Source of the DNA: Arthrinium phaeospermum | Lineage: Eukaryota > Ascomycota > Sordariomycetes > Amphisphaeriales > Apiosporaceae | Length of the DNA: 64,000 bases | Assembly: GCA_006503535.1 (NCBI GenBank) | Contig: QYRS01000002.1 | Span: 1,860,001 to 1,924,000, forward strand | Direction of reading: 5' to 3' | Part shown: positions 30,427 through 43,807 of the stretch, piece by piece | Numbering within the stretch: position 1 is the first letter of the stretch | Layout of the letters: the number at the start of each line of letters is the position of its first letter | Program-made: the position numbers and the translations under genes | Notes under the pieces: generated by a model | Databases searched by the model: none | Told to the model about the DNA's origin: nothing | What the model saw: only the letters and a program-made list of their open reading frames with translations

Positions 30427-32026
30427 TGATATAGGTCTCGAGGGACTAAGACTGAACTTGAAGGATTTGTTGATCGTCGTGGTTTTCAGCCTGACAACAT
30501 ACTATGCTGGAATGACGCATCCTTTTGTTATTATGGTCAAGTCGTTCCAATAACTTGAGCTGAGTTAACAGCTTTTCGGTCATACTACTGGTGTTATTTC
30601 GACCTCACGTCGGTGCTGAATCTTGGAGTGTCATGAGGGTGTTCTACTATGACATTCATCAGGCCGTCACTATCACTCTTAATGATGAAGCCAACAGAAA
30701 GACAATTGAATAACCACAGTTATCCATTCGTCAACGACTACCACAAATACTTCACAGTGATTATTCGACCGAATAGGGGTCCCCATGCCGGACAACCATC
30801 TCACAAAGGAATGATTCCATTCATGGGCAGAGATATGTTTTCAAAGGTTTGATGGACGAATTGTTGTGTCATTATGAGTACTTAAAAATATCCATTGTTG
30901 GGGAGACAATATGGCATGTACTACCCCAACCCAGTGAATGGCACCCAGAGTAGTTACCCCTGAGCACCTGCTCGATGACCCTTCCGCCTTTCCGACAGGC
31001 TCTACCGGCAGCACAGTATCCTACCATCCGCTTTTACGAATCGATATCAGCCACCAGATTGTCATCTCCCGATTGGAGCTTCTGGTTGGGGTTTCCCAGG
31101 GCAATCTTGCTCTTGGTGGTGGGCCTCCCGCCTTAGCCTTGCAGAACTTCATGCTGTGGCTTCCGTCTGGCGTTGGACAAGCAAACGGCGGTAGACCTGG
31201 ACAGCACATTCCACTGTATTTGGGGTTTCACGTTGATTTGAATCCGCTTGATCTGGCTACTGCTGCTGCCTGCTGAAAATGATTGCGAGACTCCCTTGTC
31301 ACCTCTCTCGCTTTGCTACATATGCAGAAGCAGAGTTTTCGGCCCTTCGTGATGATTTTGACATCCTAGGCCGTTGATTCCAACAGATACTCAGGGGTTT
31401 GACACCGATTTTGTCCATGAGAGCGAGCGGGTGGGTGCTTCACCCCTCCTTTCCCATCCCATTCGAGCGCAGCACAGCGATCCGGCCAGCACCCGCGGAT
31501 ATGCACACAAGATTTCAAGCCTATCAACTCAGTGGGATGTGTTTGACCACCCAGATAGTGCCGCCTTGTTCTTTGGAAGTGGAATGGGCGCTGTACTTGG
31601 GGCTGACTGTATCTCCTGGGCAGTTCAATCGCTTCTGAAATACCATGGTCTCGCCATCAGCTCTGAGCGTTTGCCAAATTTCCATTTTGGTCATCTATTT
31701 CTAGCAAGGACTGGACGCTACGGAACGACGCATGGAGGTACGACTGACCTGTCGTTGGATACTATATCTTGTAAAAACGCATCCCAACGTGTACTAACAA
31801 ACAGAATATACACATAGACATCTGGCACCGCTAGCCATCCGAGACATAATATATAACTTTGATCTCGCTGACTCGGGATTCTTTTCAGAGTAGAGACACC
31901 GATATCTACACAAAGCCAAGTCAGATTGACGTCTGCCGAGCACTATCATAGACTTTGCATTCCATTGTAAGACAATCTGTTCCTTCACCCACAAATTCTA
32001 TACGTTTCACCTCAATCAGAGTCAAA
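30427..32026. other. Intergenic, 1.6 kb, no gene accepted
   Basis: Contains ORFs of 112 (30938-31276) and 147 codons (31374-31817) with no domain, signal peptide or convincing start. The composition is less GC-biased than in neighbouring genes. It could be decayed sequence. No inverted ends found. Confidence 0.4.
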
Positions 32027-33382
32027 ATGTGGATCCTCATCCTCCTCGTTCCCATCATCTTCCTCCTGGCGCAGCACCATCGTACTGTCCTCTTTCAGCT
32101 GTACTACCACAACGCAATCCATAGGATCAACGTTGCCAGGGACATCATCAGCTTTCGTCGCTTCAATGTTCGCACTCTCGGGGAAAGGTTGGTGATCAGA
32201 GCTTTACCCAACCAGCGCCTCTTTACCGCCTTTGGCATCAACAACGCCTTCACCACCACCGACCCCTGGGTTCACAAAAGATTTGTCCGTTATGCCACGG
32301 AGTTGATCAACCGAGTCAACGCTGACAATGAGGAATGGCGCCAAATCTCGCTGATTGGGCAGTATATCCTAGCGCGCCATATGGTAGAGTCAGGACATGA
32401 CCTCGAAGACTCACGCCAGCGGCTGCACCTGACTTCAACCATACGGACCCTGTGCTTCTGCGTGGTTTTGCAGTTTATTTTTCCGGGAGCGGAGATTCTT
32501 GACCTACAAGCCGTCTGCAGCATCACTGACGACATCAACCATCTCTGGGTGCAGTCCAAAGATTCCTCGCGGCCTGTATCCCAACGCGAACAGGACCGTC
32601 TCGTAACCAAGATCCGCCAGATGCTGCCCATCACCAAACAGCTGTACGATCTTTCCGGTCGCGAAGAACAGAGCAACCCGCTCAACATCATCTTGCCTGC
32701 TTTTGAGACACTATGGCGGGTTGTTCTCTTGACATACGTACACATCGCTTTTAGGGGTGTCGGTTCCGATGGGCCCAGGACCACCACGGAGGCGTTGGCC
32801 AGAGACATCCTTAGCGACTTGCCCAGCCACTTGGGTACAGGAGACGCAGAGGAAACTGCCGCGTTGATGATATCCAAGGTAAGCACCAGCCAGCTGCCAC
32901 CCCGAATGATGCTCCTCCTTGTCAGGGGATGCTCACAAGCATAGACTAACGTCACTCCACAGGAAGCCTTGAGGCTCTACCCACCTACCAAGCGCATCCA
33001 CCGAGCCACCTCTCCTCTCAACATAAGCACCTCCGCAGCATGTTCCGACTTCGTCGCTGTCGACATCGAGTCCTTCCACCGCGACAGCTTCATCTGGGGC
33101 CACAACGCGCACGACTTCTTCCTGCCGCGCATGGGCCAGGGGCTGACGCCAGACCAGAAAAACGCCTACATGCCCTTTGGGCTGGCCCCCCATCTCTGCC
33201 CCGCGTCCAACAAGTTTGGCGAGCGGATGATCGCCATGCTGCTCGGTGTGCTGTTTGAGGGGTTGGGGACCCGCGGGACCGGCGGGACGATTGAGTATGG
33301 GGACGCCGGGCTGGACGGCGACCTCTATGCGCCTCTGCCCACCGGTCGCGAGGATGCCGAGGGTTGGCACGTTACTGTGTAG
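32027..33382 (+). CDS. Divergent cytochrome P450-like protein
   Basis: Two exons: 32027-32878 and 32963-33382, giving 423 residues, about 80 short of a normal fungal P450. An N-terminal membrane anchor (MWILILLVPIIFLLAQHH) is present. The exon junction yields EALRLYPPTKRIHRA, which carries the K-helix ExxR. Near the C-terminus YMPFGLAPHLCPASNKFGER matches the heme-ligand loop with its Cys. The I-helix oxygen-activation motif (A/G-G-x-D/E-T) is not visible between residues 230 and 290, and the central part is short. Activity is therefore doubtful, though the reading frame is intact and the N-terminus normal. No partner genes nearby. Confidence 0.75.
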
Positions 33383-34214
33383 TTTTAGTTCGAAAGTGAA
33401 GCTATACTAGAGTCTATGGGATTGGTGTGGGCAAAAGGCTTCTCTTCAAAGCTCGACGTCGAGGCGGGATGTTGGCCTGTTGTCGTCCCGTTTCGCATGC
33501 TGGGTCATGCGACTATTACTAAGTATATTATTATATATGTTTAGAGGATAAAGCTGGATTCCAATTTGGAACGGTGATTGCCGAGGTCTTGTCAAAGGGA
33601 GGTCGGTACTCGGTCGCCATATGTTGTGTGTTGGATCCTCTCTACGATCGTGTTTGTTCATTCTTGATTGACACTCGGGTGTTGAAATGTGGCGTGTAAA
33701 CTGACCCAATGGCACAGTCGACATAGAAAGCTTTCGAATATCAAAGTATATTGTCTGGTAGATGGTTTCTCATGCGTGCGCACTCTGTGAGATCAGGCTA
33801 ATACATCTAGGTATCGCCAATAGAGCACAGTGCCGTACCTGGGAGTGATTTGGTCGATTGGGGTTCACTGCAACAAAGTGGAACGTTTGCCTGAACTTCA
33901 TACTACAGCATACGGGCACCAATAAACTTCTCCCCGTCTTCAGGCCACATATTGAAGGTAGTTCTCAATCTCCAGTTACGAGAATAGCTAAGCGCGGCCG
34001 TGGAGGGAGAGTCGCCGCTGGCCCAGAATGGCAATGTCGGAACCTCCCTGTTTGTGGCAGCGCTACTTATATCGCGCCGCTGCGGATCTTCGTCAAATCG
34101 AAGTACGCTGGTCTGCAAACTACTACAATTCTCTCATTGTAAATCCCATACCTTGTACTGTGTTTGGACTATTCAATTACCATCTGGAGAAAGCGTCCGG
34201 AAACCATATCCAAC
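33383..34214. other. Intergenic, 0.8 kb
   Basis: No gene seen. It presumably carries the promoter of the secreted-protein gene at 34215. Confidence 0.4.
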
Positions 34215-34985
34215 ATGCTCCTTAGCAGGTCGACGATCTTGGCCTTCCTTGTCGCATCTTCAGTGGCAGAGGATGGCGCCCGGAATGAACAAGCCCGCGG
34301 TGTCAAGTCAGAGCCACCGTTTACACTGACGGCGCCCGAGATGACCTTGACACTGATCCCCGACGAGCCCTACGGACGGAAGTCGCGCGTGCCGCAGCCG
34401 ACCAACCCCCCGATCGCAGACCGACAAGCGGCCGGCCCGGGCACGACGCTGCAGAAGGGCTGGTACTGGATCCGCGCCGTCGCAGCGCCCAACTACCACA
34501 AGTACCTGCAGACGAAGCCCGCGGTCGCGGCGGGGACGGCGCTGCTCGAGTCGTACACGACGGCGGGGCAGTTCAACGTGGCGGACGGGCAGCTGGTGGA
34601 GAACACGGGCGACGGCCAGGCGCCGCTGTACATGTGGGTGGAGAGGCCCGCGTCGTCGTCGGGCACGACGCCGCCGCGCACGCTGGCGACGTGGTTCAAC
34701 ACGACCGAGAACCCCTTCGGCGCCTTCGAATTCCAGGGCGACGCCCTCACCTGGAGCGCGCCCGAGGTCCAGCGCCAGAACGTCGCGGCCTGGCTCGTGT
34801 GCCAGGGCCAGGCGCTCTTCATCAACACGGGGGCCTACGCCTACCAGACGCCGGCCGGGTGTTCGGACCAGACGGTAAGATGCTTTATCTTTTATGGCGG
34901 GGGGTGTCGCTTCGAGGGGGGCTTGGCTGACGTTTTCTGATCGATCTAGATCCATTACTATAATGATGTGCATGCCAATAATTGA
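34215..34985 (+). CDS. Secreted protein of unknown function
   Basis: Exons: 34215-34874 and 34950-34985, giving 231 residues. A short signal (MLLSRSTILAFLVASSVA) precedes a mature domain with WYWIRAVAAPNYHKYLQTKP and later AAWLVCQGQALFINTGAYAY. The second exon codes only IHYYNDVHANN, and its join at CSDQT|IHYYND is smooth. The mature part has two cysteines near the end, probably bonded. This resembles fungal secreted proteins annotated only as hypothetical. Very GC-rich codon use supports a real gene. Confidence 0.8.
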
Positions 34986-35912
34986 GGGATCAACTCTTGT
35001 TGGGAGTAGGTTGGTCGGGTATCTTAGCTTAGGTAAATTGGAGGATGACAACAGGGCTGCGCGGAGAAATATCTCCTTTGAAGCTAGGCGCTGCGTCCTT
35101 ACCTGGAGAATAAACTGGGTGCTAGGAATGTCTGCTTTCGATTTCGGTCAAGGTTCGAGGTTCTAGATCCCATCTTTGATAATCGGATTCATTGAATTTC
35201 CCTTGACTTTCGCCAATCTGGAAGGGATGCCAGTCTGTCAGTTGTGCATCTGAGACCCAACCGAGCGGGCTTCCCCACTGTAAAACGTTCGTATACCCGG
35301 CGTGTTGCCCTGTGGCGCCTGCCTACTTGCCATGAACGGCCCCGAAGATAGCGGGTGTTAGGATGCTGAAGGATTAAATCGACAAAGTGTATTTGAACCC
35401 AACCGATCAAAACCCCACCAACCTCCCAAAAGATATCGTGAACAAAACTTCGGATGAAGGAAGAAGAGCCATAGAAAATCGCCTTCTCGTCCATCCCTCC
35501 TCCACTCGACTCTGGCTCCTCTGGGCTTGTAGTATTTCGATCGGACAGATGCAAATTGACTTCGGATGTCCGACGCCACCATGCACAAGGTGACAGGGGG
35601 TAGCCCAGCTCTCTGGGGGAACTGCAGGCCACGACCACATGGCTCTTTCCCCAATGGCATGGGAGTATGGATAGCCTTATCGACGGATTTGGGCCAACGG
35701 CTTGTGTTGATGAAATCCTGAACCTTGTACCGAGGTCGACATCTCGAACGTGGCGTGGCGTTCATGACCACCGAAACAGTGTTTCCATGAAGAGCCATGC
35801 CTTCTATAAGATCTGCAGGCGCCCCATCCAGACAGGATGTATCTAAGGGATCACTCGTGCAAGTCCAATTCTTCTCGTTCCTAGGTCGTTGCATCCAAAC
35901 GATTGGTTCCCC
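34986..35912. other. Intergenic, 0.9 kb
   Basis: Antisense ORFs overlap here but appear to be shadows of the neighbouring genes. No independent feature seen. Confidence 0.4.
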
Positions 35913-37687
35913 ATGGCTCCCACCACTACCACCAACAGGGAGGATGACCTCCTCCCCGGCACCGAGATCGTCTTCAAGGAGAACGGCGAGCTGGCCCAAG
36001 ACGAGCTCGTCCTGGTGCCGCACCCTTCCAACAACTCCGACGACCCCCTGAACTGGTCGACGACGTGGAAGACCATCATCATCGCCAACCAGTTCGTCTT
36101 CGTCTTCATCAGCATCATGACGCCCCTGGCCATCGCGCCCATGACCCAGATCTTCGAGGCCGAGTTCCACAAGACCCTGCCCCAGGTCAACATGCTCTTC
36201 GGCGCCGCCGCCATCACCCTCGGCTACGCCAACTTCCTCATCGTGCCGGCCGCCAACGTCTTCGGGCGCCGGCCCGTCATCATCATCTGCGGCCTCATCT
36301 GTATCCTGGCCAACATCTGGCAGGGGCTCGTCACCAGCTACTCCAGCTTCATCGGTGCCCGCGTCATTTCTGGCATCGGCGCGGCGGCTAACGAGAGCAT
36401 CATGCCCATGGTCATCTCGGACATCTTGTTCGTCCACCAGAGGGGCCGAAGCATGACCTTTTACTTGTGAGTATCCAAAGAACCCTGTCAGGGGAGATAA
36501 AGTGCTAACAATGGACTTAGCTGGGCTTACTTTATGGGTCTGTTCATCGGCCCCATCATTTCGGGCGCCATCGCCTCCCAGATTAGCTGGAGATGGTTTG
36601 TAAGTGATGCTGGTGGTGTCTCGCATGCGGCACATCCGTACTAACTACTCCCTAGTTCTGGGTCTGCACCATCCTGCAGGGTGTCAGCTGGATCCTGACC
36701 ATTGTCGCTCACCCCGAGACCAAGTACGAGCGAACCAACCCGGGATCGCCGGCGGGATCTATCTTCAACATGGCGTACCAGAACGACAAGCAGGAAGGAC
36801 AGGCGTCGGACAGCGAGGGCCGGACCTCGTCCCCGTCGCGGGCCCCCAGCACGGTGCAGATCCGCCCCGTCGGCCGGCCGTCCAAGGAGCAGTTCTCCCT
36901 CATCCCGCGGATGCGCTTCGACTACAGCCTGGCCAAGGTGACGCGCGACATCGTCTCGCCCATCCAGATCTTCTCCTTCCCCATCATCCTCTGGGCCGCC
37001 TTCGCCATGGGCTTCGCGGCCAACTGCCTGCTGGCCCTCAACCTGACGCAGGCCCAGGTGTTCGGCCCGCCGCCCTACCTCTTCACCCCGGACCAGATCG
37101 GCTTCGTCAACTTCGCCTTCGTCGTCGGCGCCGCCATCGCCCTCGTCACCGCGGGGCCCTTTTCCGACTGGATCGCCCTGCGCCGCGCCCGCAGGAACCG
37201 CGGCGTCCTCGAGGCCGAGTTCCGGCTCCCGGCCCTCATCCCCTACGTCGCCCTCTGTCTCGTCGGCATGACCGTCACCGCCGTCGGCTACCAGCGCAGC
37301 TGGCCTTGGGCTGCCACCGTCGTGGCGGGCTATATGCTGGTCGGCATCCAGGTCGTCGGTATCCCTGCCATTGCCATTGCCTACGCTGTCGACTGCTACA
37401 AGACGCTGCCGGGAGAGATCATGATCGCGGCCACTATTGTCAAGAACACGTTTGGTGTAAGTCTTTACAGTATTATTGGCTTTTATAATACGGTACTAAC
37501 GTAACTCCTGTAGTTTGGAATGATCTTCTTCTTCAATGACTGGGCTGCGACTGGAGGCTACCTGAGCCCCTTGCTCACTCTCATGGCAATCACAGTCGGA
37601 ATCTGTGTCATTGGGCTGGCTCTCTTCATCCCCTTCGGCAAGAAGTTCCGTCACATGACCAAGGACTCCAAGCTGCATTCTCTGTAA
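35913..37687 (+). CDS. MFS transporter, DHA1 type
   Basis: Exons: 35913-36466, 36521-36599, 36656-37456 and 37514-37687, giving 535 residues and about 12 helices. Introns are 54-57 bases. Conserved parts include DDPLNWSTTWK before helix 1, FGRRPVIIICGLI in the helix 2-3 loop, YFMGLFIGPIISGAIASQIS around helix 5 and SWRWFFW across an intron. A long Ser-rich central loop carries NMAYQNDKQEGQ. Members export drugs, polyamines or metabolites in exchange for protons. The substrate is unknown. An upstream in-frame ATG at 35889 would add eight residues. Confidence 0.88.
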
Positions 37688-38351
37688 GGTAGAAGGTTCG
37701 TGTTTGTGACCTTGATGGCCCTGTTGGTGAAGAAGATGGTGCTGGTTCCCATTTGAATTGGAGCAGATAATAGTAGTTCTTAATAATACCCTATGGATCG
37801 AATAGATGGAGGAAGGTAATGCCACATTGATAAATGCAGGTATCCAATTACCCAAGTCAGTCGTTCATGCTCTCGATATCTTTCATAATGCTAGCTATAC
37901 CATCACCGTTTACTCCATTCAATCCGGCACCGGCATTGAGCCTGTACATACCGACTTTCTTTGGCTTACCTTACCTGTACTTTCCACGTAGTTATCTGAG
38001 AGTGTCGGGCCGCTCAAAGCGATGCTCGCATTGTACCGATCTCGCCTGCGCAGTAATAAATCTCTTGATCGCATGCCCAGGGGTCGAGTGGACCCTCAGT
38101 TACAGGCTATGTGTTTCGTGGATTTATTTCCTCCGCGTCTACCCCAACATCCCCCACAACAGATCCCCCGCAGTCTACAATGCTTGACCCCTGGAACAGA
38201 TCTATGTACAGATCACACCGCAGGTACCCATCCCAGGACTATCAGGGATAGGACAGTAGCGATGCGTGTCGTTTATATACCGGGGCCGAAGTCGTGAGGG
38301 TAACGACTTGCTGTTCCGCCCGTCATACTGCAGCAATCCGAGGAAATTGCA
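37688..38351. other. Intergenic, 0.66 kb
   Basis: No gene seen. TTTATATACC at about 38272 is a likely TATA box for the pectinesterase, 80 bases upstream of its ATG. Confidence 0.45.
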
Positions 38352-39715
38352 ATGTGGGAACTTGAACGCGCAGCAACTCTCGCCGCATTGGCCTTGAGCC
38401 AGCTCGCAACATCGGCCCCGACCATAGGTGGGCGTCGCAGTGTTAGCGACGTGTCCCTCGGCCCTCCGGTCAGAACCTATGCAGAGTGCCAGCGCAAGAC
38501 CTGCCGTCCCTTGGCAGGCTGTCCGGCCGGGACCCTCTTCGTGAGCCCCGACAGCCCGCAGGCCAACTTCACCACGATCCAGGCCGCCATCGCATCGCTG
38601 CCGCACGACGACACCGCGCACACCATCCTCGTCGCGCCGGGGACGTACGTCGAGCAGCTCAACGTGACGCGCCCCGGCCCGCTGACGCTGCTGGGCCAGA
38701 CCAACGCTCCCTTCCGAAACAGCTCGTCGGCAGCGCCCTACGCCGATGTGCAGTCCGACACCGACCACGCCAACGAGGTGACGGTGATCTGGGCCGCCGC
38801 CAACAGCGACAGCACAGGTAAGATCGTCGACAACGCCGTGACCAGCGTCCTGACGGTCGCGCCCACGTGGGAAGCCGCCCTGACAGGCACGGGGCCCACG
38901 GGACACCCCGTTCCCGCCGACACCCCCGCCGGCAGCCGCGACTTCCGGCTGTACAACGTGGACCTGCGCAACACGGCGGCCGCGCGGTCGGTGGGGCCCG
39001 CGCTGGCCCTGGGCGTCGGCTACGCGCGCGCCAGCTTCTACGGCTGCGGCCTCTACAGCTTCCAGGACACCGTCTACGTCGGCAAGCGCGGCGGCGCCTA
39101 CTTGTACGACTGCGTCGTCGCGGGCGAGGTCGACTTCCTGTACGGGTTCGGGACGGCGTGGGTCGAGCGGTCGACGCTGGCGCTGCGGAACTGTGGGGGC
39201 GGTATTACGGCTTGGAAGGGTATGTTGATCTCTCCATTTCTTCCATAAATCTCTCTCCCTGCCTGTTAGTTGTAGGCGCTGATGAATGACGAGGTGATGC
39301 AGGTACAAACACGACCTTCCCCAACAAGTACGGCGTCTACGTCTCGTCGTCGCGCGTCATCGCCGCCAACAGCACCGTCGCCGCGGCCATCGAGGGCCGG
39401 TGCCCGCTGGGTCGCCCGTGGAATGCGCTGCATCGGAGCGTCTTCCTCGACTCGTACCTTGATGCGAGCATCCTGCCCGCAGGCTACATCAAGTGGCAGG
39501 ACACCGCCCCGCGGTTTGACAGCGCGACGACCTTGGAGGCCGTCTACCGAAACCAGGGGCCCGGCTACGACGAGGGGGCCATGGCGGCAAGTAATGTCAC
39601 GACGGTATTGGATAACAAGAGCGTGGAACCGTACGCCAGCCCGCGGGAAGTGTTCATGGGATGGGAAGGGGAGCCAGACGACTTGAGTTGGATTGACGAA
39701 AGCGTATTGACATGA
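38352..39715 (+). CDS. Pectin methylesterase (CE8)
   Basis: Exons: 38352-39219 and 39303-39715, giving 426 residues. Signal peptide MWELERAATLAALALSQLAT. It removes methyl esters from homogalacturonan in plant cell walls. Catalytic features are FTTIQAAIASLP at the helix entry, then YSFQDTVYVG with the first Asp, AGEVDFLYGFG with the second Asp (DFLYG in place of the usual DFIFG), and CPLGRPWN with the Arg. All three key residues are present, so the enzyme should be active. It is an extracellular enzyme and points to plant-associated growth. A secreted protein and a transporter precede it, but no pectinase cluster is seen. Confidence 0.92.
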
Positions 39716-40066
39716 AGCCTTTCAGCATACGGTCATGAAGTAATGATAGCACAGGTTGATACAAAATAATGGATTGCTAACGCTTCGGATTATTATGGAA
39801 CGACTGTAACCGTTAATCATACAAGAACCATCGAATAGCAGCACCAAACGCATGTGATCAATCTGGATTTCGCACAATCAATGCCAGTTGAACACCCCGG
39901 TACCATGAACAGCGTCGACAGAATTCGAAACGCCCCGAACAGCCCACAAAGTTGAGCAGCGGCTTCAGCAAGGCCTCTTGCGAGAGGAGCTGTAATTTCG
40001 TGTGGCACCCAGCCGTGTATTGTTAACGGAAGAGTGGCATGCCTCGGCAGTGATCATCGCTTTACA
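39716..40066. other. Convergent 3' region
   Basis: AT-rich 350 bases between the pectinesterase and the opsin stop codons. No gene seen. Confidence 0.4.
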
Positions 40067-41201
40067 TTAAGCACCATCTCCGACTCGGATGGCCCCCTCC
40101 TGGGTGAGGCCATAGGCCCAGAAGCCCTCGATGGAGGCGGTGTTGCGAGAGATCTTGTCGTGCGTAGTCAGGAGCCAGAAACCGAAGATGGGTTTGGCCA
40201 GTACGTCGAGGATGGCGTAGCAGACGACCTCAGCATCGACGTTCATCAAGCGAGCTCCGTCACCAATGCCCCAGACACTAAAACCATGGTCAGCAATTTG
40301 AACTCTCATCACGTCTATATAAGTGGATCGACTCACATGGGGTAAGCAGTCCAGAGAAGCAGGGTGTAGCCCGCAATCATGGTGAAGAAGGTCTTGGTCT
40401 TGGTGTCCTTGTTGGAGATGGCGGTGCGCCCGTTGATGGCGAGCTGGTAGACGATGACCAGGTACGCGGCGCAGCCCATGGTGTAGTATCCCCACTTCTG
40501 GCCATCGCTGTTGCCAAAAGCGGCAAAGAGACCAGTGAGAACCATGATGACATCAGCGAAGATAGCAACCAGCATGCTGGCGCCGTTCAGGCCAGCAAGG
40601 AAGGCCAGGTCCGCCAACAATAGGGGGGTAGTCAAAGACCACTGTGGAGATTGGTTAGCATGTTCCTTGGGTATTCGTTCAAGGAAAGTCTCGGGGTCAC
40701 AACTTACATCAACGTATCGGGCCCAGTAGACCTGGCGCGAGTAGACCTCCACGGCGGTGTGGTGCTTGGTGGTCTTCTCCTTGTAGACATGGAAGTTGAT
40801 ACCGTCACCAGAGGCCATGGCGAAGTACGAGATGAAGGCAATGGTCGTGATGAAAGCAGTCAAGACATGGAACAGGCGTTTTTGCTGCCAAAAGTCAGTC
40901 GGCAGACACTAGCCATGTTGCGTCCCGAACTCGTGGACTAGACTTACAACTGGGACTCTCATGGCCATTCCATAAAAGGCGAGCGACGACAGGGCCATGA
41001 AGACGGTGACGACCCTGGATACAGAATGAGTTTAGGGGTCCGATGGTAGAATGTACACTAGTTGACTTACCATAGCGTCCGCTTGCCGGTATCACTGGCG
41101 ACATCAGTGAAGTAGAAAGTCGGAAGGTCCGGCGTGACAGTGGGGAAACTGGTCGGCGAAGCCGTAGCCGTGGCCGTGGTCTTCCTGAGGACTTCCTCCA
41201 T
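40067..41201 (-). CDS. Microbial (type 1) rhodopsin, fungal opsin
   Basis: Five exons: 41201-41071, 41014-40948, 40884-40708, 40641-40337 and 40277-40067, giving 296 residues and seven helices. Spliced helix C reads WARYVDWSLTTPLLLADLAF, which has Asp at both places matching D85 and D96 of bacteriorhodopsin. Helix G contains LDVLAKPIFGFW with the retinal-binding Lys. This is therefore a full pigment rather than an ORP lacking the Lys, and probably a light-driven proton pump like CarO. It acts in the plasma or internal membranes. No carotenoid genes are nearby. Each exon end was chosen by consensus splice sites and all frames join. Confidence 0.92.
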
Positions 41202-43807
41202 GATGAAGATGGTACTAGTAACGGTGAACTAGAGATGCGCTGGCGTAGTGAGTGGGTGAGGTTGCGTATAGTTTATCTTGAAATATCCTGATACGTCAGA
41301 AGCTCAAGAGACACAAGAGTGATAGACAAATCAATTCAGACCCTCCCAAGCTCCCCCCTCTGCCTATTTATGATACAGGGCCGAAGAGGGGTCGGCACTC
41401 CTCATTACGTTTTGGAAGCGTGCGTGTAAGCAAGCCTCATGTCGAGGAGAGGGATTCAAGGTTTTGGGTTGAAGAGTCGTGTCGTCACTGCTGCTGAGTG
41501 ATGGCGAGAGGGATCCCTGTCGCGCACCACTCTAGCCACACCATTGGACGATCGAGAGTTCGCCCACCGCATCGATGCGCTGCATCAGCCACCTGGGCCA
41601 TCCGCGTCCCGGGCTGCTAGCAGCCAACCCCCCAACCTAAATGGCCGGCCTTTATGCTTCAAATCGTCCAGAGTCGCTCGCCTACTCGCCTAAGGTTCCC
41701 GCTTGGGTCTGGTTTTGGTTTTGGGTGGTTTCTTGTTCGCTGCGGGGTACGCTCTCGGCGGCCTCGAACTCCACGTGTGCGGCGGCCAGGCCAGCAATTG
41801 AGTTCCCGTACGCTGTTAGGTTTCGGGCAGGCAAACGAACGACTCAGTGAGGCGTCTTGTCAGCCAACAACTACCGTCACGTTGTGGGAGGAGGGGCTTG
41901 CATCGTTTCCAGAAAATGCAGCTGTAGTGATTGGTGTCTTGGGGTCTTTGATATAGTGAGTTATATGGTCCAGTGGGACCTCCGCGTGGGCAAGACTGGG
42001 GCGGTGCCCGGGGATCTATCCGGACGAGATGATGGTGTCTCGTATGATCAACTCGGATCTTCCTCCACTTCAGATGTCGGCTTGCCGCGGATGTGCCAAA
42101 TAGCAGCAGTCCAATTGTACGAGGTAGCACGATGGTATGCGCCTAAACATCATAGAGTTAGTGATCACAGCGGTTTCTTGAGAGGAAAAAACATTAGACG
42201 TTTGCGGGGGTGGGACGAGACGCGGTGGCAGCTGGGGGCCCTGGGCATTATGGGGCCAGCGAGTTCGGAAATATCCTTAGCGGCCAGGAATTAAGGGCCC
42301 CGCCAACGCGACCATTACCGCATTCGATGCTAACCTGCCCGCGGTCTGTGACTGAGATCTACACCAAGTTTCGAGGTCGGGAGCGTCTCGGCCAGCGGAT
42401 TCGAGGTTTGATGGCTCGCAATCCTGAGATGGCAAGGGGCGGCCCCTGGTATGCAGCAGGGACAAACTCGGCATAGCCTGACGCCTTGATGAATCTTGAG
42501 GTCTGCCGATGCCCGTTTTGATCCTAGCGAGCTTCGTCCAACCGCACACTCAAACCGCACGACGACTGCACAAAACGACCCGGCGATAATCTACGGCATT
42601 TTTTTCTGGGCCGTTTGTCTTGTCAGAGAGTAATAACCGTAATGCATTGATGAGAATCATTGTGGGTGGACGAATTACATTGCTGGCAGACTTTTGTGGG
42701 AGATCTGAACATACATGGCCCTCGATAGAAGATCGCGAACTCTTTCACCTACGTACTTGGATACAGGATATGCAACGCAACAGGGAGGCCACAAATGGTG
42801 AGATCTTCACTGCAACACATGACTGGAGCCCGCTCTGACGATTGTGAGTTAATCAAAGGATCAATAAAGATATGACAATTGCGTCGTATGCAGCATAAGA
42901 ACTCGGCCTTCAGTCTGGGCCGGTTCTCCCCACAAGAACATGTTATGTCCTCTCTTGGCGCTGACATGTCTCTATCCGGCAACGTCGATATGTAGAGTTG
43001 TGGTGGACCTCATATTTGCGACCCATAAGGTCTTCTGTATGGACTGCGAAGGCGAGAGTTACTCTACGGTTGTATCTAATATATTCGATGCCTTTATGAT
43101 AACCTGTGTTGAAACATCTGCCAATTCAACAAACGATTTTTGTGACATCATGGGGTGGAAGAGGAGTCTGGGCTTTGACACCCGCTGCCCGCTGCCCGCT
43201 AGATTGTGGGCCACGTTCTATTTGCGGACAAGCTTCCATCAATGGGAATGCATAACAAAATATGCGGACCCTCCCTTCAGCTCCAAACGCACCACGGCCA
43301 CCACTCCCACATGAGCCGGACCAATCGCCGGCAATTTGGCGACGAAGAACGATAAAAGGTAGTGATTTTCAGGAGCTAATGTCTGACCGATTGGAAGGAG
43401 GAAGGGCGTCAAGCAGTCAGCATCTTGGTGGTCAGGACCCAGAAGGCTGGTGGATGGGTAAGGCCCAGAGACATGGAGGCGGAGGCGAACGAACAGGGGA
43501 GGGAAGCGGGAGAGCTGAGTGAGGAAAGAGCGACACAATTCTTCAAAAGTCCGCTTTCCGTCTCGCTTACCTAACCTAGGATGGGTTATCCTTCCCATCC
43601 TCCCAATTAATCATCATCAAATGATACCAGTCATCGCCCGCCTTTGACAGGATACAGAAAGTCCCAATTAGTAATTGACATCTTCCAGTACGCCGGTCCT
43701 CGCATTGTCGGACCATCCCCAACAGCACATCAATCACACAGAGCCAGAAGGCCGGCAGGGGTTGTTGAACGGGCAAGGGGGCCCAATCGAACGCTCCTCG
43801 GGCAGAT
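41202..43807. other. Gene-poor stretch, 2.6 kb
   Basis: Short ORFs only, none with a recognisable domain. The first 200 bases should hold the opsin promoter. Nothing resembling inverted ends, RNA genes or reverse transcriptase was seen. Confidence 0.45.

Noticed and set aside
35358..36635. 425-codon minus-strand ORF over the DHA1 transporter
   Set aside because: Overlaps the transporter exons, and its Asp/Gly-rich composition is the usual antisense artefact.
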